Positions 1-6,968 are shown, numbered from the stretch's first letter. The stretch is 10,294 nucleotides of DNA from Lachnospiraceae bacterium (GCA_021202575.1 JAJQCU010000376.1:1-10294), one strand, 5' to 3'. Made by a program: numbers and translations. The notes: generated from the letters alone by a model not told the origin.

Positions 1-225
1 TTTAAGGAGCAGTGCGGCACCTCCGTGGTTTCCTATATTCAGCAGGTGCGCATTACCCGCGCCAAAAACTTGTTGCGCTTCTCGGAGGATCCCATTGAGA
101 AAATCGCGGAGGAGTGCGGCATCCCTGACGCCAATTATTTTGCCAGAGTATTTAAGAAGGTGGAGGGGATCGCGCCGGGAGAGTACAGGAAGCTCTGGAA
201 GGGAAGGCAGCGCTTTGATCAATGA
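1..225 (+). CDS. AraC-family transcriptional regulator, C-terminal end (5' truncated by window edge)
   Basis: The frame is open from base 1 and ends at TGA 223-225, giving the last 74 residues of a protein whose start lies outside the window. The visible part is the AraC/XylS DNA-binding domain. A first-helix segment reads VVSYIQQVRITRAKNLL. A second helix-turn-helix follows: PIEKIAEECGIPDANYFARVFKK, then the typical ending GIAPGEYRK. The pattern 'I..IA...G..D.NYF.RVFKK..G..P..YR' is the family signature. The missing N-terminal part could be a receiver domain (YesN type) or a sugar-binding cupin; the sequence does not tell. GTG at 25 is internal, because the HTH continues upstream of it. Likely a local sugar-response regulator; its target is unknown. 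Confidence 0.9.
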   Translation, partial: FKEQCGTSVVSYIQQVRITRAKNLLRFSEDPIEKIAEECGIPDANYFARVFKKVEGIAPGEYRKLWKGRQRFDQ

Positions 226-255
226 TTTTCTACAGAAATTTAATATTCAACCGGA

Positions 256-284
256 TAGACTTCCGAAATGGAATGTGATAGAAT
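256..284 (+). promoter_or_regulatory. Putative sigma-A promoter (extended -10) for the murR-cmk-ispH-S1 run
   Basis: A -10 hexamer TAGAAT (279-284) is directly preceded by TGA (276-278), an extended -10 motif. A weak -35 TAGACT (256-261, 4 of 6 to TTGACA) lies 17 bases upstream. Transcription would start near 291, about 70 bases before the GTG start of the regulator gene. No convincing terminator is seen between the AraC gene and this site, so some readthrough from upstream is possible. Confidence 0.45.
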
Positions 285-359
285 AATCGGGTGGCGCGGA
301 GGAGTGCTTTTGGCGTTCGCTTACGGCCATACGCTTAAGAGAACAGGGGAGAGGCCTGA

Positions 360-1283
360 GTGGAACCCAAACAGGATATTGTCCGCGTGATCAGTGATCA
401 GAGGGATCATCTGAGCAAGGGGCAAAAGAAAATAGCGGATTATATTTTGGAGCACAGTGAGGACGCTTCCTTCATGACAGCCCAGGAGATGGGGAAGACA
501 TTGGGAATCTCGGAATCCACTGTGGTTCGTTTCGCGTCCAGAATTGGATATAAGGGGTATCCACAGATGCAGGAGGCCCTGCAGCGCTACATCCGGTCCT
601 GGTACCGGACGGTGGCCGCGCCGGAGCTCTCTGAGAAGACTTTCGATACCTGGGGCGTCATCGCCTCGGTTTTTCAGTCGGATATGGAAAAGATCAGCGA
701 GGCCATGGAGAAGCTTTCCGAGGCCAGATTTGCCTATACGGTGGATTTGCTGCTCTCCGCGGATCACGTCTACATTGTGGGGCTGCGCAACAGCGCGCCG
801 CTGGCGTCCTTTCTTCATTTTTATCTGAATATGATCCGGCCTGACGTGGTGCTGCTGAATACCACCGCGGCCACGGAGCTTTTTGAGCAGATGCTTCATA
901 TCGGCAGCAAGGACGCGCTGGTGGCGATTTCCTTTCCGCGATATTCCATCCGCACCCTGAAAGCGATGGAGATGGCTAAGGACCAGGGGGCGTCCATTGT
1001 GGCGCTGACGGATTCGGATCACAGCCCCATGACCATGTATTCCACGGTGGAGCTGTACGCCAGGAGCAATTTGAACAGCGTGGCGGATTCCCTGGTGGCG
1101 CCCATGTGCGTGCTGAATGCCCTGATTGTGGCCATGTGCCTGAAGGCGCCGGAGCGTGTCACGAAGGAGCTGAAGGCGCTGGAATATGCCTGGGACAATT
1201 ATCAGGTATACTCCCATGATGAGATTAACCGGATTGATATCGACGCCGGTTTTGGAGTCCAAAAAGAGAAACCGGATGAGTAA
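360..1283 (+). CDS. MurR/RpiR-family transcriptional regulator (HTH plus SIS domain)
   Basis: A 307-residue protein of the usual RpiR-family length. An N-terminal HTH domain covers residues 1-77, with the conserved LSKGQKKIADYIL and the recognition region MGKTLGISESTVVRFASRIGYKGYP (about 43-68). A C-terminal SIS (phosphosugar-binding) domain covers about 134-262 (ADHVYIVGLRNSAPLA, then LVAISFPRYSIRTL and IVALTDSD). Proteins of this family are DNA-binding regulators that sense phosphorylated sugars; the ligand here cannot be read. The start is GTG at 360, set by AGGGGAG (345-351) eight bases upstream and by the family N-terminus. It is the first gene of a compact run and its last eight bases overlap the next gene, which implies cotranscription and translational coupling. 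The function call is firm at family level; the regulon is unknown. Confidence 0.92.
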   Translation: MEPKQDIVRVISDQRDHLSKGQKKIADYILEHSEDASFMTAQEMGKTLGISESTVVRFASRIGYKGYPQMQEALQRYIRSWYRTVAAPELSEKTFDTWGVIASVFQSDMEKISEAMEKLSEARFAYTVDLLLSADHVYIVGLRNSAPLASFLHFYLNMIRPDVVLLNTTAATELFEQMLHIGSKDALVAISFPRYSIRTLKAMEMAKDQGASIVALTDSDHSPMTMYSTVELYARSNLNSVADSLVAPMCVLNALIVAMCLKAPERVTKELKALEYAWDNYQVYSHDEINRIDIDAGFGVQKEKPDE

Positions 1284-2625
1284 ATGTGTGGTAGTCGGCG
1301 GCGGGGCCGCCGGTATGATGGCCGCTTATCAGGCGGCGGCGCTGGGACAGAAGGTCCTGCTTATTGAAAAAAATGAAAAGCTGGGCAAAAAGGTATACAT
1401 CACCGGCAAGGGCCGCTGCAACCTGACCAATGCCTGTGAGACGGAGGATTTTTTTCAGTCTGTGGTGACCAACCCCAGATTTTTATACAGCGCGGTCTAC
1501 GGCTTTGGCCCGCGGGATATGATGGAGCTGCTGGAGCAATACGGCTGTAAGACGAAGGTAGAGCGGGGGCTTCGTGTCTTTCCGGTGTCCGACCACGCTT
1601 CCGATGTGATTTTTGCCATGCAGCGGGCCATGCAGGCTGCGGGAGTGGAAGTCCGGCTGAACACGAAGGTAAAGCGTGTCCTGGTCAGAGACGGAGCGGC
1701 GGCTGGGGTGGAGCTTTCCGGCGGCGGGCGGCTGACCGCTGACCGGGTGATTGTGTGCACTGGCGGCGTTTCCTATCCTTCCACCGGCTCTACCGGGGAC
1801 GGCTACCGGTTCGCTTTTGAGACGGGGCTTGCTGTCACGGAAAGAAGACCCGCGCTTGTGCCCCTGATTTGCCGGGAGAACTGGTGCAAAGACCTGATGG
1901 GGCTCTCGCTTAAGAATGTGCGGGTTGCCCTTTACGCGGGGTCGAATTCAGCGGGCTCCAGGGAGATTTTTCAGGATTTCGGGGAGATGCTGTTCACTCA
2001 TTTTGGGGTCAGCGGTCCCCTGATTCTCTCAGCCAGCAGTTTTCTGGAACGTTGGCTTTCAGATGGGGCGGGCCGGAGAAAGGGTCGGCCAATTGCTGAT
2101 AATGCAGACCGGCGGGATGACCGGAAATCTTCCGAAAGCGCGGGCTCACAGGATGACCGGCAGATTCCGGAAGGAGTGACGCTGTTCATTGATTTAAAAC
2201 CGGCCCTGACCATGGATCAGCTGGATAAGCGTCTTCTGCGGGAATTTGAGGATAATAAAAATAAGCAGTTCAAAAACGCTCTGGACTCTCTGTTCCCGGC
2301 AAAGCTTATCCCCGTGATGGTCAGCCTGTCAGGGATTCATCCAGAGAAAAAGGTTCACGAAATCACCAGAGAGGAACGGCTTGGGTTCGCGGCGCTGATC
2401 AAGGCTTTGCCGCTGACTGTGACAGGAACCGGGGATTTCAATGAGGCTATTATCACCCAGGGGGGCGTGGATGTGAGGGAGATCAACCCCTCCACCATGG
2501 AATCCAGGAAAATAAAGGGATTATATTTCGCCGGCGAGGTGCTGGATGTGGACGCCCTGACCGGGGGCTTCAACCTGCAGATCGCCTGGTCTACCGGGTA
2601 TCTGGCGGGTTCGAGCGCGGAATAG
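1276..2625 (+). CDS. HI0933-like (YhiN/BaiN-type) NAD(P)/FAD-dependent oxidoreductase
   Basis: A 449-residue flavoprotein. The N-terminal Rossmann motif is VVVGGGAAGMMAA (G8-x-G-x-x-G13), with acidic E31 at the end of beta-2 to bind FAD ribose. The family hallmark GKGRCNLTN follows at about 44-52. The C-terminal FAD-closing motif GLYFAGEVLDVDALTGGFN precedes LQIAWSTGYLAG near the end. The physiological reaction of this family is poorly defined; it is often annotated as an aminoacetone oxidase-like or BaiN-type enzyme. The start is ATG 1276, directly before the Rossmann strand; an upstream in-frame extension to 1186 lies inside the regulator gene and is not credible. It overlaps the regulator by eight bases. 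Odd feature: a hydrophilic, charged stretch of about 35 residues (about 263-297, rich in D, R, S, G) interrupts the middle domain and makes the protein longer than is usual for the family. It carries a 10-base direct repeat (see separate entry). Confidence 0.9.
   Translation: MSKCVVVGGGAAGMMAAYQAAALGQKVLLIEKNEKLGKKVYITGKGRCNLTNACETEDFFQSVVTNPRFLYSAVYGFGPRDMMELLEQYGCKTKVERGLRVFPVSDHASDVIFAMQRAMQAAGVEVRLNTKVKRVLVRDGAAAGVELSGGGRLTADRVIVCTGGVSYPSTGSTGDGYRFAFETGLAVTERRPALVPLICRENWCKDLMGLSLKNVRVALYAGSNSAGSREIFQDFGEMLFTHFGVSGPLILSASSFLERWLSDGAGRRKGRPIADNADRRDDRKSSESAGSQDDRQIPEGVTLFIDLKPALTMDQLDKRLLREFEDNKNKQFKNALDSLFPAKLIPVMVSLSGIHPEKKVHEITREERLGFAALIKALPLTVTGTGDFNEAIITQGGVDVREINPSTMESRKIKGLYFAGEVLDVDALTGGFNLQIAWSTGYLAGSSAE
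2115..2160 (+). repeat. Pair of 10-base direct repeats inside the flavoprotein insert
   Basis: GGATGACCGG occurs at 2115-2124 and again at 2151-2160, exactly 36 bases (12 codons) apart, so both copies encode DDR in the same frame. A shorter relative (AGACCGG) lies just upstream at 2106-2112. The repeats sit in the charged insert that sets this protein apart from typical family members, and suggest the insert grew by in-frame duplication followed by drift. Confidence 0.6.
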
Positions 2626-2643
2626 AAAAGGAGACAAATTTAC

Positions 2644-3336
2644 ATGAGCTTTTGTATTGCAGTGGACGGTCCGGCGGGAGCGGGAAAGAGTACCATCGCG
2701 AAAAGGCTGGCCGGAGAGCTTGGCATTGTGTACGTGGATACGGGGGCAATGTACCGGGCCATGGCGTATCATATGATTCAGAAGGGCACGGACCTTGAGG
2801 ATCAGGAGGCTGTCAGCAGAGACTGCCAGGACGCGGAGATTTCTATCGTCTATGACCAGGGGGAACAGGTTGTGCTGTTGAACGGGGAAAATGTGACTCC
2901 GTACTTAAGGGAGGAGTCCGTGAGCGGGAAGGCTTCCGTCTGCAGCGCCAATCCTGACGTCCGCGGACGGCTGGTGGCTCTGCAGCGCAAAATCGCGGAG
3001 CACACGGATCTGGTCATGGACGGCCGCGATATCGGCACCTGTGTTTTGCCGGACGCTGAGCTGAAAATTTACCTTACCGCCGGTACCCATACGCGGGCTC
3101 TGCGCAGATATAAGGAGCTGGCCCAGAAGGGAGAGAGCTGCGACCTGGAGCAGATTGAGCGGGATATTGCCGAAAGAGATTACCGGGATATGCACCGGGA
3201 GTTCTCCCCGTTAAAAAAAGCGGCTGACGCGGTGGAGGTGGATACCTCGGATATGACCATCAGGCAGGTGGAGGAGGCCATTCTTTCCCTGGTCTCGGAA
3301 AGACGTGGGGCAGAGTCGGAAAGCCGGGAAAGCTGA
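2644..3336 (+). CDS. cmk: Cytidylate kinase ((d)CMP kinase)
   Basis: A 230-residue protein that phosphorylates CMP and dCMP with ATP, a step in pyrimidine nucleotide supply in the cytoplasm. The P-loop GPAGAGKS lies at residues 9-16. Next come VDTGAMYRAM (31-40, NMP-binding region) and the conserved MDGRDIGTCVLPDAELKIYL (125-144). The arginine-rich lid RALRRYKE (151-158) and the C-terminal pattern RD..REFSPLKKAADAVEVDTS close the domain. Length and motif order match the family. The start ATG 2644 is preceded by AAGGAGA (2628-2634), nine bases away. The gene begins 18 bases after the flavoprotein stop and is followed by ispH after 57 bases, so it is part of the same transcript. The last ten or so residues (ERRGAESESRES) are a charged tail without clear function. 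Confidence 0.96.
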   Translation: MSFCIAVDGPAGAGKSTIAKRLAGELGIVYVDTGAMYRAMAYHMIQKGTDLEDQEAVSRDCQDAEISIVYDQGEQVVLLNGENVTPYLREESVSGKASVCSANPDVRGRLVALQRKIAEHTDLVMDGRDIGTCVLPDAELKIYLTAGTHTRALRRYKELAQKGESCDLEQIERDIAERDYRDMHREFSPLKKAADAVEVDTSDMTIRQVEEAILSLVSERRGAESESRES

Positions 3337-3393
3337 TACAGAGACATGTTTATCAACAGTCCGCCGGAAAAAGGCGGGGAACCGGAGAAAAGA

Positions 3394-4239
3394 ATGGAAG
3401 TAAAGCTCGCGAAATCCGCCGGCTTCTGCTTTGGCGTCAAACGGGCCATGGATATGGTATACCAGCAGATCGGCACGGGTAAGAAAATCTATACCTACGG
3501 GCCCATCATCCACAACGAGGAAGTGGTGAAGGAGCTGGAGGAAAAGGGCGTCACAGTCCTGAATCCCGAGGAGATTGACAGGATTTCGGAGGGAACGGTG
3601 ATCATCCGCTCCCACGGGGTGGAGCGGGCGGTGCTGGAGAAGCTGGCCGCGAAAGGCCTGGAGTGCGTGGACGCCACCTGTCCCTTTGTGAAAAGAATTC
3701 ATGCCACTGTGGAAAGGGAGAGCCGGCTGGGGAAACAGATCATTATCGTTGGCAATCGGTCGCACCCGGAGGTGCAGGGAATTAAGGGCTGGTGCGAGAC
3801 TCCGGCCATTGTGATAAAGGACGAAGATGACGCCCTGAATTTGGAGGTTGTGCCAAAAAAAGAATATTGTGTGGTCGCGCAAACGACATTTAATTACACA
3901 AAATTTCAGAAAATAGTTGAAATCACAAAAGAAAAGATTTATAATGCTCTTATTGTGGATACTATATGCAATGCTACCGAGGAAAGACAGACTGAGGCAA
4001 GGGAGTTATCCCAGGCCGCTGATGCAATGATAGTCATAGGTGGAAAGAGAAGCTCGAATACCCGCAAGCTGTACGAGATATGTGCTGACTGCTGTGAAAA
4101 TACATACTACGTCCAGACGGCGGCGGATTTGAGGTTTGAGCTACCTGAATCTGTTGGATTTGTTGGTATTACTGCAGGGGCTTCCACCCCCAACAATATA
4201 ATCGAGGAGGTTCAAAATTATGTCAGAATTAACTTTTGA
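3394..4239 (+). CDS. ispH: 4-hydroxy-3-methylbut-2-enyl diphosphate reductase (IspH/LytB)
   Basis: A 281-residue enzyme of the non-mevalonate isoprenoid pathway. It reductively dehydrates HMBPP to IPP and DMAPP using a 4Fe-4S cluster. The three cluster cysteines are visible: C12 in GFCFGVKRA, C96 in DATCPFVK and C192 in DTICNATEERQ. Substrate-binding histidines H40 (PIIHN), H74 (RSHG) and H124 with E126 (NRSHPEVQG) are present, as are the TTFNYTKF and GGKRSSNT motifs. The start ATG 3394 has GGAG (3384-3387) six bases upstream. An upstream in-frame ATG at 3346 adds 16 residues unlike the family and has no ribosome site. The 3' end overlaps the S1 gene by 20 bases in another frame. Many Clostridia carry IspH and S1 as a single fused protein; here they are separate frames. 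GC content drops sharply around 3901-3960 (14 G/C of 60 counted), where a promoter-like sequence lies. Confidence 0.96.
   Translation: MEVKLAKSAGFCFGVKRAMDMVYQQIGTGKKIYTYGPIIHNEEVVKELEEKGVTVLNPEEIDRISEGTVIIRSHGVERAVLEKLAAKGLECVDATCPFVKRIHATVERESRLGKQIIIVGNRSHPEVQGIKGWCETPAIVIKDEDDALNLEVVPKKEYCVVAQTTFNYTKFQKIVEITKEKIYNALIVDTICNATEERQTEARELSQAADAMIVIGGKRSSNTRKLYEICADCCENTYYVQTAADLRFELPESVGFVGITAGASTPNNIIEEVQNYVRINF
3917..3945 (+). promoter_or_regulatory. Putative internal sigma-A promoter within ispH, upstream of the S1 gene
   Basis: TTGAAA (3917-3922, 5 of 6 to consensus) and a perfect TATAAT (3940-3945) are separated by exactly 17 bases. The surrounding 60 bases are strongly AT-rich compared with the rest of the gene. 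Transcription would begin near 3952 and give the S1 gene a leader of about 270 bases made of ispH coding sequence. The codons here (VEITKEKIYNA) are in a variable part of IspH, so the promoter could be accommodated without harming the enzyme. Activity is inferred from sequence only. Confidence 0.55.
4204..4239 (+). promoter_or_regulatory. S1 ribosome binding site and ispH/S1 overlap with possible +1 slip site
   Basis: GAGGAGG (4204-4210) is a strong Shine-Dalgarno sequence nine bases before ATG 4220 and also encodes the conserved Glu-Glu near the IspH C-terminus. The two frames overlap through TGA 4237-4239. The last IspH codons are AAC TTT TGA. Moving one base forward on the T run re-pairs a Phe tRNA with TTT (4235-4237), then GAA CAA ATG in the S1 frame. 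Coupled reinitiation is the simpler reading; frameshifting is possible. Confidence 0.5.
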
Positions 4240-5371
4240 ACAAATGCTGGAGGAATCATTTAAAACAATTCATACAGGAGAGGTAGTCAGCGGTACAGTG
4301 ATTGACGTGAAACCCGAACAGATCATACTGAATATCGGCTACAAGGCGGACGGCGTTCTGCCCAAGAACGAGTACACCAATGACGCGACCGTTGACCTGA
4401 CCCAGGCTGTAAAGGTTGGAGACACCATGGAGGTAATGGTTTTGAAGGTAAATGACGGGGACGGACAGGTTGCCCTCACTTACAAGCGCCTGGCCGCGGA
4501 GCGCGGCAACAAGCGCATTGAAGAGGCTTATAATAATAAGGAAGTGCTTACCGCGAAGGTTACCCAGGTGCTGGACGGGGGCTTAAGCGTTTCGGTGGAA
4601 GGCGTTCGTATTTTTATTCCCGCGAGCCTTGTTTCCGATACATATGAGAGAGACCTGTCCAAGTACGCGGATCAGGAGATCCAGTTCGTGGTGACGGAGT
4701 ACAATCTCAAGAGAAGACGCTACATCGGCGACAGAAAGCAGCTGATCGTTGCCAGGAAGGCCGAGATGCAGGCGGCGGTGTTCGCCCGCATCAAGGAGGG
4801 CGACATTGTGGAAGGCACGGTCAAGAACGTGACTGATTTCGGCGCTTTCATCGATCTGGGCGGCGTGGACGGCCTGCTGCACATCTCCGAGATGAGCTGG
4901 GGCCGCATCGAGCATCCCAAGAAGGTGTTCACCGTCGGCCAGGAGCTGAAGGTCCTGATCAAGGAGATCAACGGCACCAAGATAGCCCTGTCCTTAAAGT
5001 TCGATGAGCTCAATCCCTGGAGAGACGCCGCGGAGAAGTTCGCTGTCGGCACCATTGTCACCGGCAAGGTAGCCCGCATGACCGACTTTGGCGCTTTTGT
5101 GGAGCTGGAGCCCGGTGTGGACGCTCTGCTGCATGTGTCTCAGATTTCCAGAGAGCGCGTGGAGAAGCCCTCCGACGTCCTTTCCGTAGGACAGGAGATC
5201 ACCGCCAAGATCACGGACTTCAACGAGGAGACTCACAAGATCAGCCTGAGCATGAAGGCTCTGCTTCCCCAGTTTCAGAGGAACAGGAAAGAGAAGGAGC
5301 CGGAAGCGGATGTGGTCAGCGTAGATATTGAGGCGGAGATCGCGAAGCAGAAGAAGGAAGACGCCGAGTAA
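4220..5371 (+). CDS. rpsA: Ribosomal protein S1-like, four S1 RNA-binding domains
   Basis: A 383-residue protein with four S1 (OB-fold) domains at about residues 19-90, 107-176, 193-262 and 275-347. The third and fourth are the most canonical: VEGTVKNVTDFGAFIDLGG..GLLHISE, and VTGKVARMTDFGAFVELEPGVDALLHVSQ. A charged tail (about 353-383) follows. Six domains are typical of proteobacterial S1; four are usual for Firmicutes. It is expected to bind mRNA at the 30S subunit, although S1 in Firmicutes is less critical than in E. coli. The start ATG 4220 is set by GAGGAGG at 4204-4210. The gene overlaps ispH by 20 bases, matching the ispH-S1 fusion known in many Clostridia, and closes the operon before a strong terminator. 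The putative promoter inside ispH could give it extra, independent expression. Confidence 0.93.
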   Translation: MSELTFEQMLEESFKTIHTGEVVSGTVIDVKPEQIILNIGYKADGVLPKNEYTNDATVDLTQAVKVGDTMEVMVLKVNDGDGQVALTYKRLAAERGNKRIEEAYNNKEVLTAKVTQVLDGGLSVSVEGVRIFIPASLVSDTYERDLSKYADQEIQFVVTEYNLKRRRYIGDRKQLIVARKAEMQAAVFARIKEGDIVEGTVKNVTDFGAFIDLGGVDGLLHISEMSWGRIEHPKKVFTVGQELKVLIKEINGTKIALSLKFDELNPWRDAAEKFAVGTIVTGKVARMTDFGAFVELEPGVDALLHVSQISRERVEKPSDVLSVGQEITAKITDFNEETHKISLSMKALLPQFQRNRKEKEPEADVVSVDIEAEIAKQKKEDAE

Positions 5372-5413
5372 ACGGCATAAAGCCGCTTGCCGTAGTAATT
5401 ATAAGCAAAATTA

Positions 5414-5451
5414 CCCACGGGATAAAATACATGATCCCGTGGGGTTTTTTT
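5414..5451 (+). terminator. Intrinsic terminator after the S1 gene
   Basis: A 10-base-pair perfect stem (CCCACGGGAT 5414-5423 with ATCCCGTGGG 5434-5443), a 10-base loop, and a run of seven T from 5445. It lies about 40 bases after the S1 stop and separates the cmk-ispH-S1 unit from rpoN. Confidence 0.9.
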
Positions 5452-5504
5452 GTGTAAAAAGCAGAGAACAGGAGCTTCAAAAGATGTCAAAATTATAAAA
5501 ATCA

Positions 5505-5533
5505 TTGATTTTATCAGTAAATTTTAGTATAAT
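5505..5533 (+). promoter_or_regulatory. Sigma-A promoter of rpoN
   Basis: TTGATT (5505-5510, 4 of 6 to consensus) and a perfect TATAAT (5528-5533) stand 17 bases apart in an AT-rich intergenic stretch. Transcription would start near 5540. The rpoN ribosome site GAGGTG (5542-5547) would then lie at the extreme 5' end of a leader of only about 17 bases. The position is just after the upstream terminator and just before the gene, so the assignment is strong. Confidence 0.8.
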
Positions 5534-5556
5534 TTGCCCATGAGGTGTAAATTACC

Positions 5557-6921
5557 ATGGATATGAAGTTATCTACCACACAAAGACAGACGCTTTCCTC
5601 CCGGATGATTATGTCGGCGGAAATCCTGCAGATGAACAACCAGGAACTGGAAAACTTTATTAAAGAACAGGAGATGGAAAATCCTCTTGTGGAGATTGAG
5701 CATATCACAGAGGAAGAGGATCGGTCTTCGGATATTTTGCGGAAGCTGGAGTGGCTGAATGCCGCGGATGAGCAGAATCGGATCTATTACCGTGCGGAAC
5801 GGGACGAAGAAAGAGAGCAGAGAGAGTGGAACAGACCGGCGAAGGACGAAGAAACCCTGGCTGAATTTGTATACTCGCAGATCGCGCCCCTTAGCCGTGA
5901 CAAAAAGGATGAGGAAATCCTGTACTATCTGGCGAATTCCCTGGATTCCCGTGGATATCTGGAGGAGGGAAGCGCCGCGCTTTCGGCGCGGTTTGGTATC
6001 CCGGAACAGGAGGCGGACCGTTACCTCAATATCCTGCGGTCGGCGGAACCGGCCGGCGTAGGGGCGAGAGATCTGAAAGACTGCCTTTCTCTTCAGCTGG
6101 ACAGGCTCCCGGAGTCATCGCCGGTCGCAAAGCGGATTGTGGCGGATTTTCTGGATCTGCTTGGCCGCAACCAGATACGCAAAATTGCTGAGCTGATGAA
6201 GATTTCCATGGATGAGGTCCGCAGCAGCTGTGACGTGATTAAGGAGCTCAATCCAAAGCCGGGAAACGGGTTCAGTTCACGCGAGAATCTTATATATATC
6301 CGGCCGGATGTCACGGTTGTCAAATTTCAGGAGCATTTCCAGATTCTTCTGAATGATAATGCCTATCCGAAGATTGCAATCAACAGCTACTACTGCCACC
6401 TGCTCAGGGAGGATATTCCGGAGGATACCAGGGAATATATCAGCGACAGGCTCAGGCAGGCGGAGTGGGTGGTCAACTGCATTTCCCAGAGAGGAACGAC
6501 GCTCACAAATGTGACGGAGGCGATCGTGCGTTTCCAGCGCCCGTTCTTTGAGAAAGGGCCCGGGAACCGATTGCCGCTTAAATTGTCCGATGTGGCGGAT
6601 GAGCTGGGTATTCATGAGTCAACCGTAAGCAGAACGCTGCGGGGAAAATACATCCAGTGTCCCTGGGGCATTTACCCGCTGAATTATTTCTTTCCCAAAG
6701 CAGTAGGGAACCCATGCGACGAAAAAGTGCAGACGCCGGAAAAAATTCAGAGATATATACAGGGGATTGTCGAGAAGGAAGATAAACACTGTCCGCTCAG
6801 CGATCAGAAGATTGCGGAGCGGCTCGCTGAGACCGGTGTGTCCCTGTCCCGCAGAACTGTAGCGAAATACCGGGAGAAAATCGGTCTGCCAAACGCTGAC
6901 GGGAGAAAAATATTTGTTTAG
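5557..6921 (+). CDS. rpoN: RNA polymerase sigma-54 factor (RpoN)
   Basis: A 454-residue sigma-54 factor, near the usual Firmicute length. It directs RNA polymerase to -24/-12 promoters that need an AAA+ activator. Region I is at about residues 5-47 (LSTTQRQTLSSRMIMSAEIL, then MNNQELENFIKEQEMENP), followed by an acidic linker (about 51-100). The core-binding domain spans about 101-235, including LANSLDSRGYLEE and the AEPAGVGARDLKDCLSLQL motif. The HTH is at about 343-364 (SDVADELGIHESTVSRTLRGKYI). The C-terminal RpoN box reads SRRTVAKYRE (431-440), one residue off the common ARRTVAKYRE, and would contact the -24 element. The start ATG 5557 follows GAGGTG (5542-5547) by nine bases; a second in-frame ATG at 5563 is possible. 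It has its own promoter and terminator, and the next genes downstream are a sigma-54-type PTS locus. Confidence 0.96.
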   Translation: MDMKLSTTQRQTLSSRMIMSAEILQMNNQELENFIKEQEMENPLVEIEHITEEEDRSSDILRKLEWLNAADEQNRIYYRAERDEEREQREWNRPAKDEETLAEFVYSQIAPLSRDKKDEEILYYLANSLDSRGYLEEGSAALSARFGIPEQEADRYLNILRSAEPAGVGARDLKDCLSLQLDRLPESSPVAKRIVADFLDLLGRNQIRKIAELMKISMDEVRSSCDVIKELNPKPGNGFSSRENLIYIRPDVTVVKFQEHFQILLNDNAYPKIAINSYYCHLLREDIPEDTREYISDRLRQAEWVVNCISQRGTTLTNVTEAIVRFQRPFFEKGPGNRLPLKLSDVADELGIHESTVSRTLRGKYIQCPWGIYPLNYFFPKAVGNPCDEKVQTPEKIQRYIQGIVEKEDKHCPLSDQKIAERLAETGVSLSRRTVAKYREKIGLPNADGRKIFV

Positions 6922-6932
6922 GTGAGAAGAAC

Positions 6933-6968
6933 AAAAAGCATGCCACTACTCGTAGTGGCATGCTTTTT
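6933..6968 (+). terminator. Long intrinsic terminator hairpin after rpoN
   Basis: A perfect 16-base-pair stem: AAAAAGCATGCCACTA (6933-6948) pairs with its complement at 6953-6968, closing a CTCG tetraloop (6949-6952). The core GC-containing stem is 11 pairs, flanked by an A5 tract on the left and a T5 tract on the right, so it could act in both directions. It lies 11 bases after the rpoN stop. Its right arm doubles as the -24/-12 element described next. Confidence 0.85.

Noticed and set aside
321..1262. Antisense open frame of 313 codons on the - strand opposite the murR-like gene
   Set aside because: It mirrors a clear regulator gene, its translation is rich in His, Arg, Gly and Leu with no recognisable domain, and it has no ribosome site or promoter of note. 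It is a shadow of codon bias.
3361..3377. Small hairpin CCGCC/GGCGG between cmk and ispH
   Set aside because: Five base pairs and no T-tract; too weak to call a terminator or attenuator.
3346..3393. Upstream in-frame start that would lengthen IspH by 16 residues
   Set aside because: No Shine-Dalgarno sequence precedes ATG 3346, and IspH proteins begin a few residues before the first cluster cysteine, matching ATG 3394 with GGAG just upstream.
3211..3882. Antisense open frame of 223 codons opposite cmk/ispH
   Set aside because: Both genes on the + strand are certain; the antisense translation has no family features and spans two unrelated genes.
5372..5390. Short CGGC/GCCG hairpin just after the S1 stop
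   Set aside because: Four base pairs with no T run; the real terminator is the 10-bp stem at 5414-5443.
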